DNA of 64,000 nucleotides from Flavobacterium sp. UBA7680 (GCF_002482975.1 NZ_DLHA01000061.1:1-64000); one strand, 5' to 3'; shown: positions 1-9,802, numbered from the stretch's first letter. Program-made: numbers and translations. The notes: a model not told the origin generated them from the sequence alone.

Positions 1-2
1 GC

Positions 3-62
3 GGTTTCAACCGCTGGAACACAAAGAGATTAACGGGCTATATTAAAAACTATAGAATTTAA
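3..62 (+). CDS. C-terminal end of an upstream gene (partial)
   Basis: An open frame enters from the left edge and stops at 60-62, two bases before the next start codon. The 19 visible residues (beginning GFNRWNTKRL) could be the tail of another glycosyltransferase, and the tight spacing matches the rest of the polysaccharide locus. Frame 2 also ends with a stop at 44-46, so the choice of frame rests on spacing alone. The family cannot be named from so short a piece. Confidence 0.4.
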   Translation, partial: GFNRWNTKRLTGYIKNYRI

Positions 63-64
63 AC

Positions 65-991
65 ATGAATAAATTACCAGGCCAAGGAGGAATTACCAAA
101 AAAATAACCATAGCAAAAGGAAAAGTAAATCGTAAAAAGTTTGCCAGACAAGTAGCAATAGGATTATATCATTTGGTAAACCAAGTCAGTAAAAAAAAAA
201 CTATTGAAATGGAGGTTGCCAGTTTCTCCTCATTCAATGATTTTCATGAGCAGGTCTTGTCTGTTTTATCTTTTATTCGCTACGTAGGAAAACCAATTAA
301 ATGGACACTTTATTCAGACGGTACACATACTCAGGCACAAATAAACCAACTCGAAAGCAATTTTGATTTCCTTAAAGTAGCCGAAGGACTCGACTGGAGC
401 GAAATAGAATCCTTAAAAGGTTTATGCAAAGAAGAATTAGAACCTTATGAAAACTACCTAATCGATTATGCAAAAAAATATCCATTAGGAAAAAAACTGT
501 TTTACTATTTAAATCATCCAATCGAAAAACCAACACTATTTATAGACTCAGATATTTTGTTTTATGAACACGCCAATGTTTTAAAACTGATACTAACAGA
601 AAAACCCAAAGCAAACGGCTGGTATATGCCAGATGTAAGCTGGGGTTGTTTAGACAGCCGTTACAAAGCCCTAAATTCAGAACAAATATATCAGGTAAAC
701 TCCGGTTTTATTTTTGCCAATGAAGCTTTTAAGAACATAAAAGAATCCTTAGATTTTTTTAAAACCTATAATTTCACCTACGAATATTTTAGCGAACAAA
801 CTGTGTACCATCATTTGCTAAAAAATAATTCCTATATGCCTTTGACACCTAAAACCTTCATTTTAGACTCAGGCGATCAATTTGATTTTTCCTATTTATT
901 CAGTCCAAAACAAATGGCCGTTCGGCATTATACAGGACCCGTTCGCCATAAAATGTGGCAGAAAAATTATAAATGGCATTTAAGCTTATAA
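65..991 (+). CDS. Putative glycosyltransferase, DxD type
   Basis: A cytoplasmic protein of 308 residues without a signal peptide. After an ordinary N-terminal half it has a hydrophobic strand ending in a DxD metal and nucleotide-sugar site, LFIDSDILFYEH, with the aspartates at about 161 and 163. A later aromatic-rich stretch with HHLL and a final RHYTGPVRHKMW are typical of GT-A fold sugar transferases that finish with a His-containing loop. I cannot assign a CAZy family. It starts three bases after the preceding frame ends and is followed after 10 bases by another DxD protein, so it is most likely one transferase of the polysaccharide assembly line. Donor and acceptor are unknown. Confidence 0.7.
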   Translation: MNKLPGQGGITKKITIAKGKVNRKKFARQVAIGLYHLVNQVSKKKTIEMEVASFSSFNDFHEQVLSVLSFIRYVGKPIKWTLYSDGTHTQAQINQLESNFDFLKVAEGLDWSEIESLKGLCKEELEPYENYLIDYAKKYPLGKKLFYYLNHPIEKPTLFIDSDILFYEHANVLKLILTEKPKANGWYMPDVSWGCLDSRYKALNSEQIYQVNSGFIFANEAFKNIKESLDFFKTYNFTYEYFSEQTVYHHLLKNNSYMPLTPKTFILDSGDQFDFSYLFSPKQMAVRHYTGPVRHKMWQKNYKWHLSL

Positions 992-1001
992 ACCGATATA
1001 G

Positions 1002-2012
1002 ATGAAAAAAGGTATTGTTTTAGTGGCCAATTTAAAAAGTCAGTGGTACAGCGAAAACCTAATTTATTCCATTAGAAAAAGTGGCTGTACATTACCAATT
1101 CGGTTAATTCATTTTGGAGGAGAAAAAGTAAATTCTCAATACATCTTAAACGAAGTTGAATTTTTAACCGTAGAAGATTTTTCGGAAGAAGCCAGAAGTT
1201 TTATAAAAAACCTGAGAAGCGTTTTAACAGAATGCCCAATGGGATTTTTGTACCGCTTTTTAGCATTCTTTTCCGATTGGGACGAATTTATTTATACCGA
1301 TAATGATATCGTGGCGCTAATGAATTGGGAACGTTTGTTTGAATTTGCAAACGGACATGATTTAGTTCACGCCGATACAGAATATACAACCTGCGGCATA
1401 CACAATTATTTGCAGCCCGAAAAAGTAAAAGAAAATTTCGGAAAAGACAGTTTAAATTCAGCCATTACAGCCGGACACATATTAGTAAGAACAAGTTCAA
1501 AAATGATTGCCGATATGAACGCCGCTGTAGAATGGTTCAAGCAGCATCCAGAAATTCCAAAAAAACACGACCAATCTTTATTGCATATTGCTTCATTATT
1601 AGGAGATTGGAAATTACTCAATTTATGTAAACCTCCATACAATTGGCTCAGTTCATGGTCTGGAGATTATACCAATAGTTTAGATTTAATTCATGCCATT
1701 CAGGGCGGATACAAACAAAACACAGACTCGTACAAAATTTGGTATTCGCAATTGTCTGAAGAATCTAAAACAGTCGTTAACAAACAATCTTCTTTCCGAG
1801 CTTTAAATGTACCAATCAGTCATTTGCATTATTCCGGTAGAGGCCGTCTGGGAGCAGAATCAATCGACGAATTAATGTATTCCAGCCAGACGGATAAAGA
1901 GCGAATGATGAGTTTATACAAAGTACAAAGCTCTGATTTGTTTTGTATTACCTATATCAAACATCAATCAAAACGAGTTACAAGAAGACTTAAACGCATC
2001 TTAAATTTATAA
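1002..2012 (+). CDS. Putative glycosyltransferase, DxD type
   Basis: A protein of 336 residues beginning with a short beta strand (KGIVLVANL) as in GT-A transferases. A DxD site follows an aromatic strand: FIYTDNDIVAL with the acidic residues at about 100-102. The motif SHLHYSGRGRLG near residue 275 supplies a His and Gly-rich loop like the third metal ligand region of GT8-like enzymes. The order strand, DxD, late HxxG supports a retaining GT8-type fold, but the match is by motif only. It lies 10 bases after the previous gene and 6 bases before the next, so the three are surely co-transcribed. The C-terminus is rich in Lys and Arg (KRVTRRLKRI), which could hold it at the inner membrane. Confidence 0.7.
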   Translation: MKKGIVLVANLKSQWYSENLIYSIRKSGCTLPIRLIHFGGEKVNSQYILNEVEFLTVEDFSEEARSFIKNLRSVLTECPMGFLYRFLAFFSDWDEFIYTDNDIVALMNWERLFEFANGHDLVHADTEYTTCGIHNYLQPEKVKENFGKDSLNSAITAGHILVRTSSKMIADMNAAVEWFKQHPEIPKKHDQSLLHIASLLGDWKLLNLCKPPYNWLSSWSGDYTNSLDLIHAIQGGYKQNTDSYKIWYSQLSEESKTVVNKQSSFRALNVPISHLHYSGRGRLGAESIDELMYSSQTDKERMMSLYKVQSSDLFCITYIKHQSKRVTRRLKRILNL

Positions 2013-2018
2013 TACTAT

Positions 2019-2993
2019 ATGATGAATGCAGCAGTTTGCACTATTTTCGAGGGTCACTACCATTTTGGAGTAGCTGCACTTTCTAATTCACTATATCAAA
2101 ATGGATTTAGAGGCAATATTTATGTAGGTTATCGAGGCAGATTACCCAAATGGGTATTAAGAGGCGAAAAGGAAACAATTGGCAAATGGAAAGAAGCCAT
2201 TGTCCTAACTCCCGTGCAGGAAATAAAACTAATTTTTCTGCCAATTGTGACCAACTATAATATGGCAAACTACAAGCCGGATTTTATGCTCGAACTATGG
2301 GAAGGCCCGGCAAAAGAAGCAGATGCCATGTTTTATTTTGACCCCGATATTGTAATAAACGATTCATGGGCGTGCTATGAACAATGGATAAACTGCGGCG
2401 TTGCACTTTGCGAAGATGTTAATTCACCTTTGCAGGAATTTCATCCCCGGCGGCAAGGCTGGAAAAACTATTACAAACACTACCATATCGATTTACACTT
2501 TAAAAACGCCATTTATGTAAATGCCGGTTTTGTTGGACTTCTTAAAAAAAACAGCTCCTTTTTAAATCTATGGGTTCAGATGCAGGAACTTATGGGACCT
2601 GCAATTGGAGGTTTGGAGAATTCTATTTTTCTAAACCAATCCTATAATTCAACGGTTTTAAAAAGAGAAGGATTCCAGATTTTTGATAAACCAGATCAGG
2701 ATGCTTTAAATGTAGCGATTGAAGTTTATAATGACCCTGTAAGTTATATTGGAAAAGAAGGAATGGGTTTTTCTGAAGGTGATTCAACAATGTCACACGG
2801 AATGGGAAGTCCAAAACCTTGGAAAGCACACCATTTATTAAGAGCCGCTCAGGGAAAAATCCCTAGAAATTTAGATGTTATTTATTGGAAATATTGCAGT
2901 GAACCCATATTGGCACATTCTAAATGGGAAATTACACGAAAATTAATAGGCATTAAAATAGCCAAAGTTATTGGAAGATTCTATAAAGTGTAA
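2019..2993 (+). CDS. Putative glycosyltransferase, DxD type
   Basis: A protein of 324 residues opening with AAVCTIFEGHYHFGVAALSNSL, the first strand and helix of a GT-A nucleotide-sugar binding domain. The DxD motif is FYFDPDIVI, with Asp at about 108 and 110. A later SHGMGSPKPWKAHHL is the kind of His-Gly loop that closes the active site. It shares this design with the two genes before it but no clear sequence identity, so the three seem to be distinct linkages rather than duplicates. The start MMN leaves two possible Met codons, 2019 or 2022. It is the third in a row of four DxD genes. Confidence 0.7.
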   Translation: MMNAAVCTIFEGHYHFGVAALSNSLYQNGFRGNIYVGYRGRLPKWVLRGEKETIGKWKEAIVLTPVQEIKLIFLPIVTNYNMANYKPDFMLELWEGPAKEADAMFYFDPDIVINDSWACYEQWINCGVALCEDVNSPLQEFHPRRQGWKNYYKHYHIDLHFKNAIYVNAGFVGLLKKNSSFLNLWVQMQELMGPAIGGLENSIFLNQSYNSTVLKREGFQIFDKPDQDALNVAIEVYNDPVSYIGKEGMGFSEGDSTMSHGMGSPKPWKAHHLLRAAQGKIPRNLDVIYWKYCSEPILAHSKWEITRKLIGIKIAKVIGRFYKV

Positions 2994-3018
2994 ATTTTTT
3001 TAAAACGGATAAAAAATT

Positions 3019-3870
3019 ATGATTCCAAAAACAATTCATATTTGCTGGTTTAGTGGTGAAGATTATACGCCATTTATAAAAGAATGTATGGCTACATGGA
3101 AAATTCACCTGCCTGAATTTGAGTTACGAATATGGAATAAAGATAGTTTTGATTTTGATTCGATTCCTTTTGTAAAAGAAGCTTTTCAGGCAAAGAAATG
3201 GGCCTTTGCAGCAGATTACGTTCGTTTATATGCCTTATATACCGAAGGCGGTTTATATTTAGATTCGGATGTTAAAATACTGAAACCATTTAAGGAAACT
3301 TGGTTTGATTATGATTTTTTCAGCGCGCACGAAATACATCCGGGTTTGTTTGAAGATGCAGGCGGACTTAAACAATTAAACGCTTCTTATTTACCTGTAA
3401 ACGGGGAAACTATTACAGGATTTGCAGTTCAGGGAGCAATTTTTGCGTCGGTACCAAATCACCCGTATGTCAAAGATTGTTTAGAACAATATAAAAACCT
3501 GCAGTTATTTGGTGAGGACGGAACTATGAATTTAAAAAAAGTCATAATAGGTTCTGTAATAACTCCGGTTGCCGAAAAATACGGTTATACGTACCAAAAT
3601 AAAGAACAGATTTTAAGAGAAAATATGCTGATTCTTCCGGCTAATATTCTAGTAGGAAATTCTATTTATTTAGACAGAAGATCCTACGCTATTCATTTAA
3701 TAAACGGAAGCTGGCGCGGAAAAAAAGGCATTGAAAAATTCCTGCATTTAGTCCGGAACCATTACCCCAGATTATTTCCCGTCGTCAATTTTATTGATAA
3801 AAGCGTTAAAAAAACCTATCGTACATCAAAATATCTCAAAACAATTATAACAAAACATACATCCATCTGA
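3019..3870 (+). CDS. GT32-type capsular polysaccharide glycosyltransferase
   Basis: It transfers a sugar from a nucleotide donor to the growing repeat unit in the cytoplasm. The N-terminus IPKTIHICWF followed by WKIHLPEFELRIWN is the hallmark of the DXD sugar-binding glycosyltransferase family (Gly_transf_sug). The motif AADYVRLYALYTEGGLYLDSDV at about 65-85 carries the catalytic DxD at 82 and 84. The family is usual in capsule and mating-type mannosyl or galactosyl transferases, and the 283-residue length is normal. The exact sugar is not predictable. It is followed by a 52-base gap, the longest so far in the cluster, so an internal promoter there is possible but none is recognisable. Confidence 0.88.
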   Translation: MIPKTIHICWFSGEDYTPFIKECMATWKIHLPEFELRIWNKDSFDFDSIPFVKEAFQAKKWAFAADYVRLYALYTEGGLYLDSDVKILKPFKETWFDYDFFSAHEIHPGLFEDAGGLKQLNASYLPVNGETITGFAVQGAIFASVPNHPYVKDCLEQYKNLQLFGEDGTMNLKKVIIGSVITPVAEKYGYTYQNKEQILRENMLILPANILVGNSIYLDRRSYAIHLINGSWRGKKGIEKFLHLVRNHYPRLFPVVNFIDKSVKKTYRTSKYLKTIITKHTSI

Positions 3871-3922
3871 TTGACGAGAAACTAAAAAAACTCCCTATAA
3901 AATTCAATAATTAAATCACGAA

Positions 3923-5005
3923 ATGGAAATACTCTTCATATGCGGCTCTGCAGAAATTGGTAACGATGGAGTAGGCGATTATACCCGCCGCTTATGTGGT
4001 AAACTTATAAAATCCGGCCACGATGCACAGATTTTATCTTTATGCGATCACGAAGCAGTTTCATTTACCAGTGAAACTCAGGTTGTAGAAGAAACTCCCG
4101 TAATCGTACATAGAATCCCAGTTGCTTCGCCAAACGACCAGCGTTTAATTTGGCTGCAAAAAATCCTGAAAGATTTTGAACCCGACTGGATTTCGCTGCA
4201 ATACGTTCCGTACAGCTTCAACCCAAAAGGATTGCCGTTTTGGCTTCCTTCATACTTAAAAAAAATTAGAGGAAATCATAAATGGCATATTATGTTTCAT
4301 GAATTATGGCTGGGAATTGATACCGAATCTTCCATTAAGCACAAATGCATTGGAAAATTACAGCAGGTAATTGCTAAAAAAATAGTTCACAATACAAAAA
4401 CACATTCCATAAATACCCAAAATAAATTATACCAATTCTTTCTTCAATCTCAAAATATCAAAGCAGAAGTTTTGCCTATTTGCGGTAATATTCCGTTAAC
4501 AGCGGTGAAAAAAGAACCAATAGAATTTGCTCAGTTTGTATTATTTGGCACCATTCATAACGGAGCTCCTTTTGAGGATTTTATCAAAGATTTAAGCAAT
4601 AATGCTGATAAGTTTGAAAAACCTATAAAATTTGTTTTCATCGGCAAAAACGGCCCTGAACTTACAAATTACACAACGATATTAGAAAAATACAATATCA
4701 CTTATGAAGTTCTGGGCATACAATCAGAAAATATAATATCTCAGGTTTTGAGAGACAGCGATTTTGGAATATCAACAACTCCGTATTTTCAAACAGAAAA
4801 AAGCGGTGTTTTTGCAGCGTACAAAGAACATCAAATCAATACGATTTGTGTTTCAAGAAATTGGACTCCAACAAAAGGACAATATGTGATTCCGCAGATT
4901 ATTAAATACGAAAAAAACAATCTGAATATAACACCGCAAAATGTTGAGGTTTCAGACATAAATGGAATTGCTGCGCAGTTTATCAATTCAATTTCTGCAG
5001 TATGA
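3923..5005 (+). CDS. GT-B fold glycosyltransferase-like protein
   Basis: A protein of 360 residues. The N-terminus MEILFICGSAEIGNDGVGDYTRRL has the Gly-rich loop and helix of GT-B glycosyltransferases (GT4-like). The C-terminal Rossmann half is visible (QFVLFGTIHNG, KFVFIGKNG), but the usual ExxxxxxxE of GT4 enzymes is not obvious: the corresponding stretch reads SDFGISTTPYFQTEKSGVFAAY. It may therefore be a divergent or acceptor-specialised member. It overlaps the next gene by four bases (ATGA at 5002-5005), showing translational coupling. Assignment to polysaccharide assembly rests on fold and neighbours. Confidence 0.75.
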   Translation: MEILFICGSAEIGNDGVGDYTRRLCGKLIKSGHDAQILSLCDHEAVSFTSETQVVEETPVIVHRIPVASPNDQRLIWLQKILKDFEPDWISLQYVPYSFNPKGLPFWLPSYLKKIRGNHKWHIMFHELWLGIDTESSIKHKCIGKLQQVIAKKIVHNTKTHSINTQNKLYQFFLQSQNIKAEVLPICGNIPLTAVKKEPIEFAQFVLFGTIHNGAPFEDFIKDLSNNADKFEKPIKFVFIGKNGPELTNYTTILEKYNITYEVLGIQSENIISQVLRDSDFGISTTPYFQTEKSGVFAAYKEHQINTICVSRNWTPTKGQYVIPQIIKYEKNNLNITPQNVEVSDINGIAAQFINSISAV

Positions 5006-6255
5006 AATTATTGGTTTCACATCCAACTTTAAACGCCAATTCAAAAAATCTCGTAACAGGTTTATTGAAAGAACAGCAGCTTTTTAAACTGTTTACTTCA
5101 ATTGCTATATTTCCCGGACAGCTGTTATTTAAACTTGGAAATAATCCGAAATTAAAAGATTTAAAAAGAAGAAGTTTAGACGAAACCTGGCAGCCTTACA
5201 CACGATCAAAATCCTTTTTTGAATTGGGACGTTTGCTGACTTCAAAATTCAAATTAGATTTTTTAATAACACACGAAAAAGGTTTTTTCTGTATTGACAA
5301 AGTCTACCAAAAACATGACAAATGGGTTGCAGATAATTTAGCCGAATTAAAAAAAGAAGGCCTTTTAGGCGTTTATGCATACGAAGACGGCGCTTTATCA
5401 ACGTTTAAAGCAGCAAAACAATTAGGACTTTACTGCATTTACGATTTACCAATTGGGTATTGGAAAAGCGCCCGATTATTAATGCAGAAAGAATTTGACA
5501 TTAATCCGGCTTGGTCAGATACGCTTATAGGCTTCAATGATTCACTAGGGAAACTGAGTAAAAAAGATGAAGAATTAGCTCTCGCAGATGTAATTTTTGT
5601 CGCCAGTAGTTTTACCAAAAAAACATTAGAAAACTACAAAGGAAACCTGCCCGAAATAAAAGTAATTCCATACGGATTTCCGGCAGTTACCAGAAAAAAA
5701 TACTACGAACCTCTTTTCGATAGAAAGCTTAAAATTTTATTCATTGGCGGTTTATCACAGCGAAAAGGAATTTCCTATTTATTTGATGCAGTCGAAAAAA
5801 TGGAAGACAAAGTTGAGCTGACCATTGTGGGACATAAAGCAGTATCAAATTGCGAAGCATTGAATCAGGCTTTAGAAAAACACAACTGGATTCCGTCATT
5901 ATCTCACGATCAGGTTTTAGAGTGTATGTACGAACATGACGTATTTGTTTTTCCGTCTCTTTTTGAAGGTTTTGGACTCGTAATTACCGAAGCCATGTCG
6001 CAGGGAATTCCGGTTATTACAACCAATCGTACCGCTGGCCCGGATTTAATAGAACACGAAAAAGATGGATGGATTGTTCCCGCCGGATCTTCAAAAGCCA
6101 TAAAAGAAGTTATTACTCAAATACTCGAAAAACCCGAAATATTGGAACAATTTGGATTTGCCGCTCAAAACAAAGCACAAACCAGACCGTGGTCAGTTTA
6201 TGGAAAAGAAATGGCAGATGCACTTTCTTCATTAAAAGATTTTGTAAACAATTAG
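5002..6255 (+). CDS. GT4 family glycosyltransferase
   Basis: A retaining GT-B glycosyltransferase of 417 residues. The C-terminal nucleotide-sugar domain is clear: KILFIGGLSQRKGISYLFDAV begins it near residue 247, and FPSLFEGFGLVITEAMSQG carries the EX7E motif with Glu at about 322 and 330. The N-terminal acceptor domain is longer than average and includes a Tyr- and Trp-rich segment (IYDLPIGYW) near 150-156. Its start codon lies inside the stop codon of the previous gene. The substrate is unknown. Confident as a group 1 transferase. Confidence 0.88.
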   Translation: MKLLVSHPTLNANSKNLVTGLLKEQQLFKLFTSIAIFPGQLLFKLGNNPKLKDLKRRSLDETWQPYTRSKSFFELGRLLTSKFKLDFLITHEKGFFCIDKVYQKHDKWVADNLAELKKEGLLGVYAYEDGALSTFKAAKQLGLYCIYDLPIGYWKSARLLMQKEFDINPAWSDTLIGFNDSLGKLSKKDEELALADVIFVASSFTKKTLENYKGNLPEIKVIPYGFPAVTRKKYYEPLFDRKLKILFIGGLSQRKGISYLFDAVEKMEDKVELTIVGHKAVSNCEALNQALEKHNWIPSLSHDQVLECMYEHDVFVFPSLFEGFGLVITEAMSQGIPVITTNRTAGPDLIEHEKDGWIVPAGSSKAIKEVITQILEKPEILEQFGFAAQNKAQTRPWSVYGKEMADALSSLKDFVNN

Positions 6256-6259
6256 AAAA

Positions 6260-7552
6260 ATGGACACCCCAAAAGAACAAGATTTAGAACAATCTTATAA
6301 AACCTTAAAAATCGCTATTTGGCTGTATTTTTTACTTTGGGTTTTTGAAGGCGCTCTCCGCAAATGGATTCTGCCAAGTCTGGCTACGCCGCTTTTAATT
6401 GTGCGTGACCCAATTGCAATTTTCATCATTATAAGAGCTTTTTATCTCGATGTAAAATTTATAAACGGCTATGTCGTTTTAAGCGCCATTTTTACCTTAT
6501 TAGGTTTAGCAATTACGCTTACTTTCGGGCACGGAAATCTATTTGTAGGCCTTTATGGAGCAAGAATTATGTTGATTCATTTTCCGCTGATTTTTATAAT
6601 TGGAGCTGTATTTAAAAAAGAAGATGTTCTTAAAATGGGACGTGTCATGCTGGCTACCAATATTTTAATGACCATCATTATTTATCTTCAGTTTACAAGT
6701 CCGCAGACTGCTTATATCAATACAGGTTTGGGCGGAGAAGGAAGCGCAGGTTTTGATGGCGCAATGGGATATTTCAGACCATCGGGAACATTTTCGTTTA
6801 CCACAGGATTATCTGCTTATTATATTTTAGTTTCAGTATTTGTGTTTTATTTCTGGCTATCAAAAGAAGCCTGTTCTAAACTTTTACTTATTTCCAGTAC
6901 TATCGCCTTAATAATTGCTTTACCGCTAACCGTGAGCAGAACAGCCGTATTAGGCGTTTTACTAGTTGGATTTTTTGCTTTTGCAGGATCTACAACCAGT
7001 GTGAAATCATTAATACGATTAATATCGACCGTTTTAGTAATTGTAGTTTTATTTATGGTTTTACAAAAAACAACTTCCATTTTCAATTTAGGAACTCAGG
7101 TTTTTATGAGCCGTGTTGATACTGCAAAAGGACAAGAAGGAGGATCTATTGTAATGCGAACCATAAGCGGATTTACAGAACCGATCACAACATTATTAAA
7201 AGCTCCTTTATTTGAAGGCAATTTAGGAATGGGAACCAATGCAGGCGCACAACTTTTAACAGGCCAAAGAAAATTTTTAGTTTCAGAAGGCGAATTAAAT
7301 CGTGTGGGCGGAGAACAGGGACTTATTTTAGGCGGCGGTCTTGTCGTTTTGAGATTAGTTTTAGCCTTTGGACTTTTTTTTAGTTCTATAAAATTACCCG
7401 GAAACTATAAACTACTGCCTTTAACATTTTGCGGAACGGCTTTGTTTTTAATCACCCAAGGTCAGTGGGCACAGCCAAGTATGCTAGGCTGCGCGGTGCT
7501 TGCCACAGGTTTATTACTGGCTGGTATGAACATCAATTTGAAAACAGAATGA
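6260..7552 (+). CDS. Polytopic O-antigen polymerase/ligase-like protein (Wzy-like)
   Basis: A membrane protein of 430 residues with about ten to twelve hydrophobic helices, beginning at IAIWLYFLLWVFEGALRKWI. A polar loop between about residues 270 and 350 contains Arg- and Gly-rich stretches (VMRTISGF, GGEQGLILGGG), as periplasmic loops of Wzy and WaaL proteins do. The likely role is joining repeat units to a polymer on the periplasmic face of the inner membrane. Polymerase is preferred over ligase because the gene sits among transferases and near Wza and Wzc genes. It follows the previous stop by four bases and overlaps the next start. Confidence 0.75.
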   Translation: MDTPKEQDLEQSYKTLKIAIWLYFLLWVFEGALRKWILPSLATPLLIVRDPIAIFIIIRAFYLDVKFINGYVVLSAIFTLLGLAITLTFGHGNLFVGLYGARIMLIHFPLIFIIGAVFKKEDVLKMGRVMLATNILMTIIIYLQFTSPQTAYINTGLGGEGSAGFDGAMGYFRPSGTFSFTTGLSAYYILVSVFVFYFWLSKEACSKLLLISSTIALIIALPLTVSRTAVLGVLLVGFFAFAGSTTSVKSLIRLISTVLVIVVLFMVLQKTTSIFNLGTQVFMSRVDTAKGQEGGSIVMRTISGFTEPITTLLKAPLFEGNLGMGTNAGAQLLTGQRKFLVSEGELNRVGGEQGLILGGGLVVLRLVLAFGLFFSSIKLPGNYKLLPLTFCGTALFLITQGQWAQPSMLGCAVLATGLLLAGMNINLKTE

Positions 7553-8718
7553 TGAAAATTGTCCTTTTTACGCATCCTTCCTTTACAGCTCATCAAAGCA
7601 TGCCGCGCTATGCCAATATGCTGCTGAACGGAATGAAAGAAAGAGGACATGAAGTAGCAGTCTGGAGTCCGAAAGCGAGATTTTACAAACTTCCTATAAT
7701 GAAATCATTTAAAAAATGGCTGGGTTATGTGGATCAGTATTTTGTGTTTCCATTAGAAGTAAAAATAAAATTACGCAATTCATCAGAAGATACTCTATTT
7801 GTGTTTGCAGATCAGGCGCTTGGGCCATGGGTTCCGCTGGTAAAAAACAGAAAACATGTGGTACACTGCCATGATTTTTTAGCCTTAAAATCGGCATTAG
7901 GAATGGTGCCTGAAAACCCGACATCGTTTACCGGAAAGCTGTATCAAATTTATATTAGAAGAGGTTTTTCAAAAGGAAAAAATTTCATTTCCATTTCAAA
8001 AAAAACACGACAAGATTTACACCAATTGCATTTGGGAGAAATTACCAATTCAAAAGTATGTTACAACGGATTAAGCCGTCCGTTTTTTTCTCTGCCAAGA
8101 GAATCTTCACGAGATTTATTAGAGTCAAAGTTCAATATACTTTTATCTCAGGGTTATATCATGCATATTGGCGGCAACCAATATTATAAAAACCGACAAG
8201 GTGTTTTGGAGATTTACGAAACCTGGAGAAACTTGTACAATACAAATATACCTTTGGTTTTAATTGGTGAAGAACCATCAGAAGAATTAAATCTTCTGCA
8301 CAAAAAATCACCATTCAAAAACGATATTCATTTCATCACAAACCTATCAGATGAACATGTTAATAATGCTTATTCCGGAGCAATTTGTTTATTGTTTCCG
8401 TCATTAGATGAAGGTTTTGGCTGGCCTATTATTGAAGCAATGGCTTCTGGATGTCCGGTAATCACAACCAATAAAGCTCCAATGAACGAAGTAGGCGGAA
8501 TGGCTGCTTTTTACATTGAGAAAAAACCAGCAGATCCTGCACAATGGCAGCAATGGAAAGAGGAAGGCGCAAAAACAATCGAAAAAGTATTGAAATTAAG
8601 CCGGCCTCAGCAAACGGAAACAATTGAAAGATCATTTACCCAGTCGCAAAAATTTACTACTGAATATTTCCTTGATGCTGTCGAAGTTATTTACAAAGAA
8701 ATAAATCAAATTGTATGA
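7549..8718 (+). CDS. GT4 family glycosyltransferase
   Basis: A group 1 glycosyltransferase of about 389 residues. I start it at ATG 7549, which overlaps the stop of the polymerase gene as ATGA. The frame is open further upstream, but that extension lies inside the previous coding region and is not domain-like, whereas MKIVLFTHPSFTAHQSMPRYANML is a normal GT-B beginning. The C-terminal domain has HIGGNQYYKNRQGVLEIYE and the EX7E region FPSLDEGFGWPIIEAMASG. It overlaps the next gene by four bases at 8715-8718. It acts on the cytoplasmic side in repeat unit assembly; the sugar is unknown. Confidence 0.87.
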   Translation: MMKIVLFTHPSFTAHQSMPRYANMLLNGMKERGHEVAVWSPKARFYKLPIMKSFKKWLGYVDQYFVFPLEVKIKLRNSSEDTLFVFADQALGPWVPLVKNRKHVVHCHDFLALKSALGMVPENPTSFTGKLYQIYIRRGFSKGKNFISISKKTRQDLHQLHLGEITNSKVCYNGLSRPFFSLPRESSRDLLESKFNILLSQGYIMHIGGNQYYKNRQGVLEIYETWRNLYNTNIPLVLIGEEPSEELNLLHKKSPFKNDIHFITNLSDEHVNNAYSGAICLLFPSLDEGFGWPIIEAMASGCPVITTNKAPMNEVGGMAAFYIEKKPADPAQWQQWKEEGAKTIEKVLKLSRPQQTETIERSFTQSQKFTTEYFLDAVEVIYKEINQIV

Positions 8719-9794
8719 AAGTAATCCATTTTATTGCGGGGATTGATAAAGGCGGCGGAGGAACTACGGAATATATGCGATTATTAAGCACAGCTTTATC
8801 AAAACATATGGAAATAGTGGTGGCAACAAAAAAATCGGCTCATCCTATAGATATTCCGGGTATTCGAATCAAATTTTTTGAAGGCGGTATTTTGAGATGG
8901 TTTGATATGCTCGAAGATTTTAGAATTTTTTTACAAGCAGAAAAACCGGATATCGTTCATATCAACGGAATCTGGAGTCCGCAAAATTGGGGTTTTCAAA
9001 AAGTAGCTCAGGAAGAAGGCATCAAAATAGTACTTTCTCCACACGGAATGTTAGAACCCTGGATAATGGGGCATAACCCTTGGAAGAAAAGATTAGGATT
9101 GTTTTTATATCAAAAAAAAGCGATTCAAAGTGTTTCATTTTTACATACAACTGCCGAAATGGAAGCGCTCAATATTCAGTATTTAGGATTTAAACCGCCC
9201 ATTTCTATAATTCCAAATGGTATTGATTTAAATGATATTAAAGGAATTAAAGAATGTTACGGAACAAAAAAAATGGTATTTATATCCAGAATTCATCCCA
9301 AAAAAGGAATTGAATTATTGCTTGAAGCCTGGCGTCATTGCAATACTAAAGATTGGTCTCTTGAAATTGCCGGAAATGGAGATAAAAATTATATAACACA
9401 TTTAAGTAACAGTGCCAGAGATCTTAAAAATGTAAATTTTGTAGGCGCAAAATACGGTAACGAAAAATGGGATTTTTTACGATCTGCGGATGTTATGGTG
9501 CTGCCAACGCACAGCGAAAATTTTGGAATTGTAATTGCAGAAGCACTGGCTCTTGGAGTTCCGGTAATTACAACACAGGGCACGCCGTGGGAAGATTTAG
9601 AAATACACGAATGCGGCTGGTGGATAAATTTATCGGTTCCTAATCTCGAAAAAATCATTACGCAAGTATTGAATACAGCAGCTTACGAATTAGAAAGTAT
9701 GGGCAGAAAAGGAAGAAGACTTGTGGCAGAAAAATATGAAATTAAAGCTGTTGCCAATCAAATGAACGACTTGTATAAAAAAATACTTAATTAA
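8715..9794 (+). CDS. GT4 family glycosyltransferase
   Basis: A group 1 transferase of 359 residues. The first loop GIDKGGGGTTEYMRLLS binds the acceptor or donor phosphate. SPHGMLEPWIMGHNPWKK (around 113-130) is a signature of EPS transferases of the WcaI/ExpE group, and FISRIHPKKGIELLLEAW starts the donor domain. The EX7E pair lies in LPTHSENFGIVIAEALALG. It is coupled to the previous gene by an ATGA overlap and separated from the next by only eight bases. Confidence 0.88.
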   Translation: MKVIHFIAGIDKGGGGTTEYMRLLSTALSKHMEIVVATKKSAHPIDIPGIRIKFFEGGILRWFDMLEDFRIFLQAEKPDIVHINGIWSPQNWGFQKVAQEEGIKIVLSPHGMLEPWIMGHNPWKKRLGLFLYQKKAIQSVSFLHTTAEMEALNIQYLGFKPPISIIPNGIDLNDIKGIKECYGTKKMVFISRIHPKKGIELLLEAWRHCNTKDWSLEIAGNGDKNYITHLSNSARDLKNVNFVGAKYGNEKWDFLRSADVMVLPTHSENFGIVIAEALALGVPVITTQGTPWEDLEIHECGWWINLSVPNLEKIITQVLNTAAYELESMGRKGRRLVAEKYEIKAVANQMNDLYKKILN

Positions 9795-9802
9795 TTACAG
9801 TT

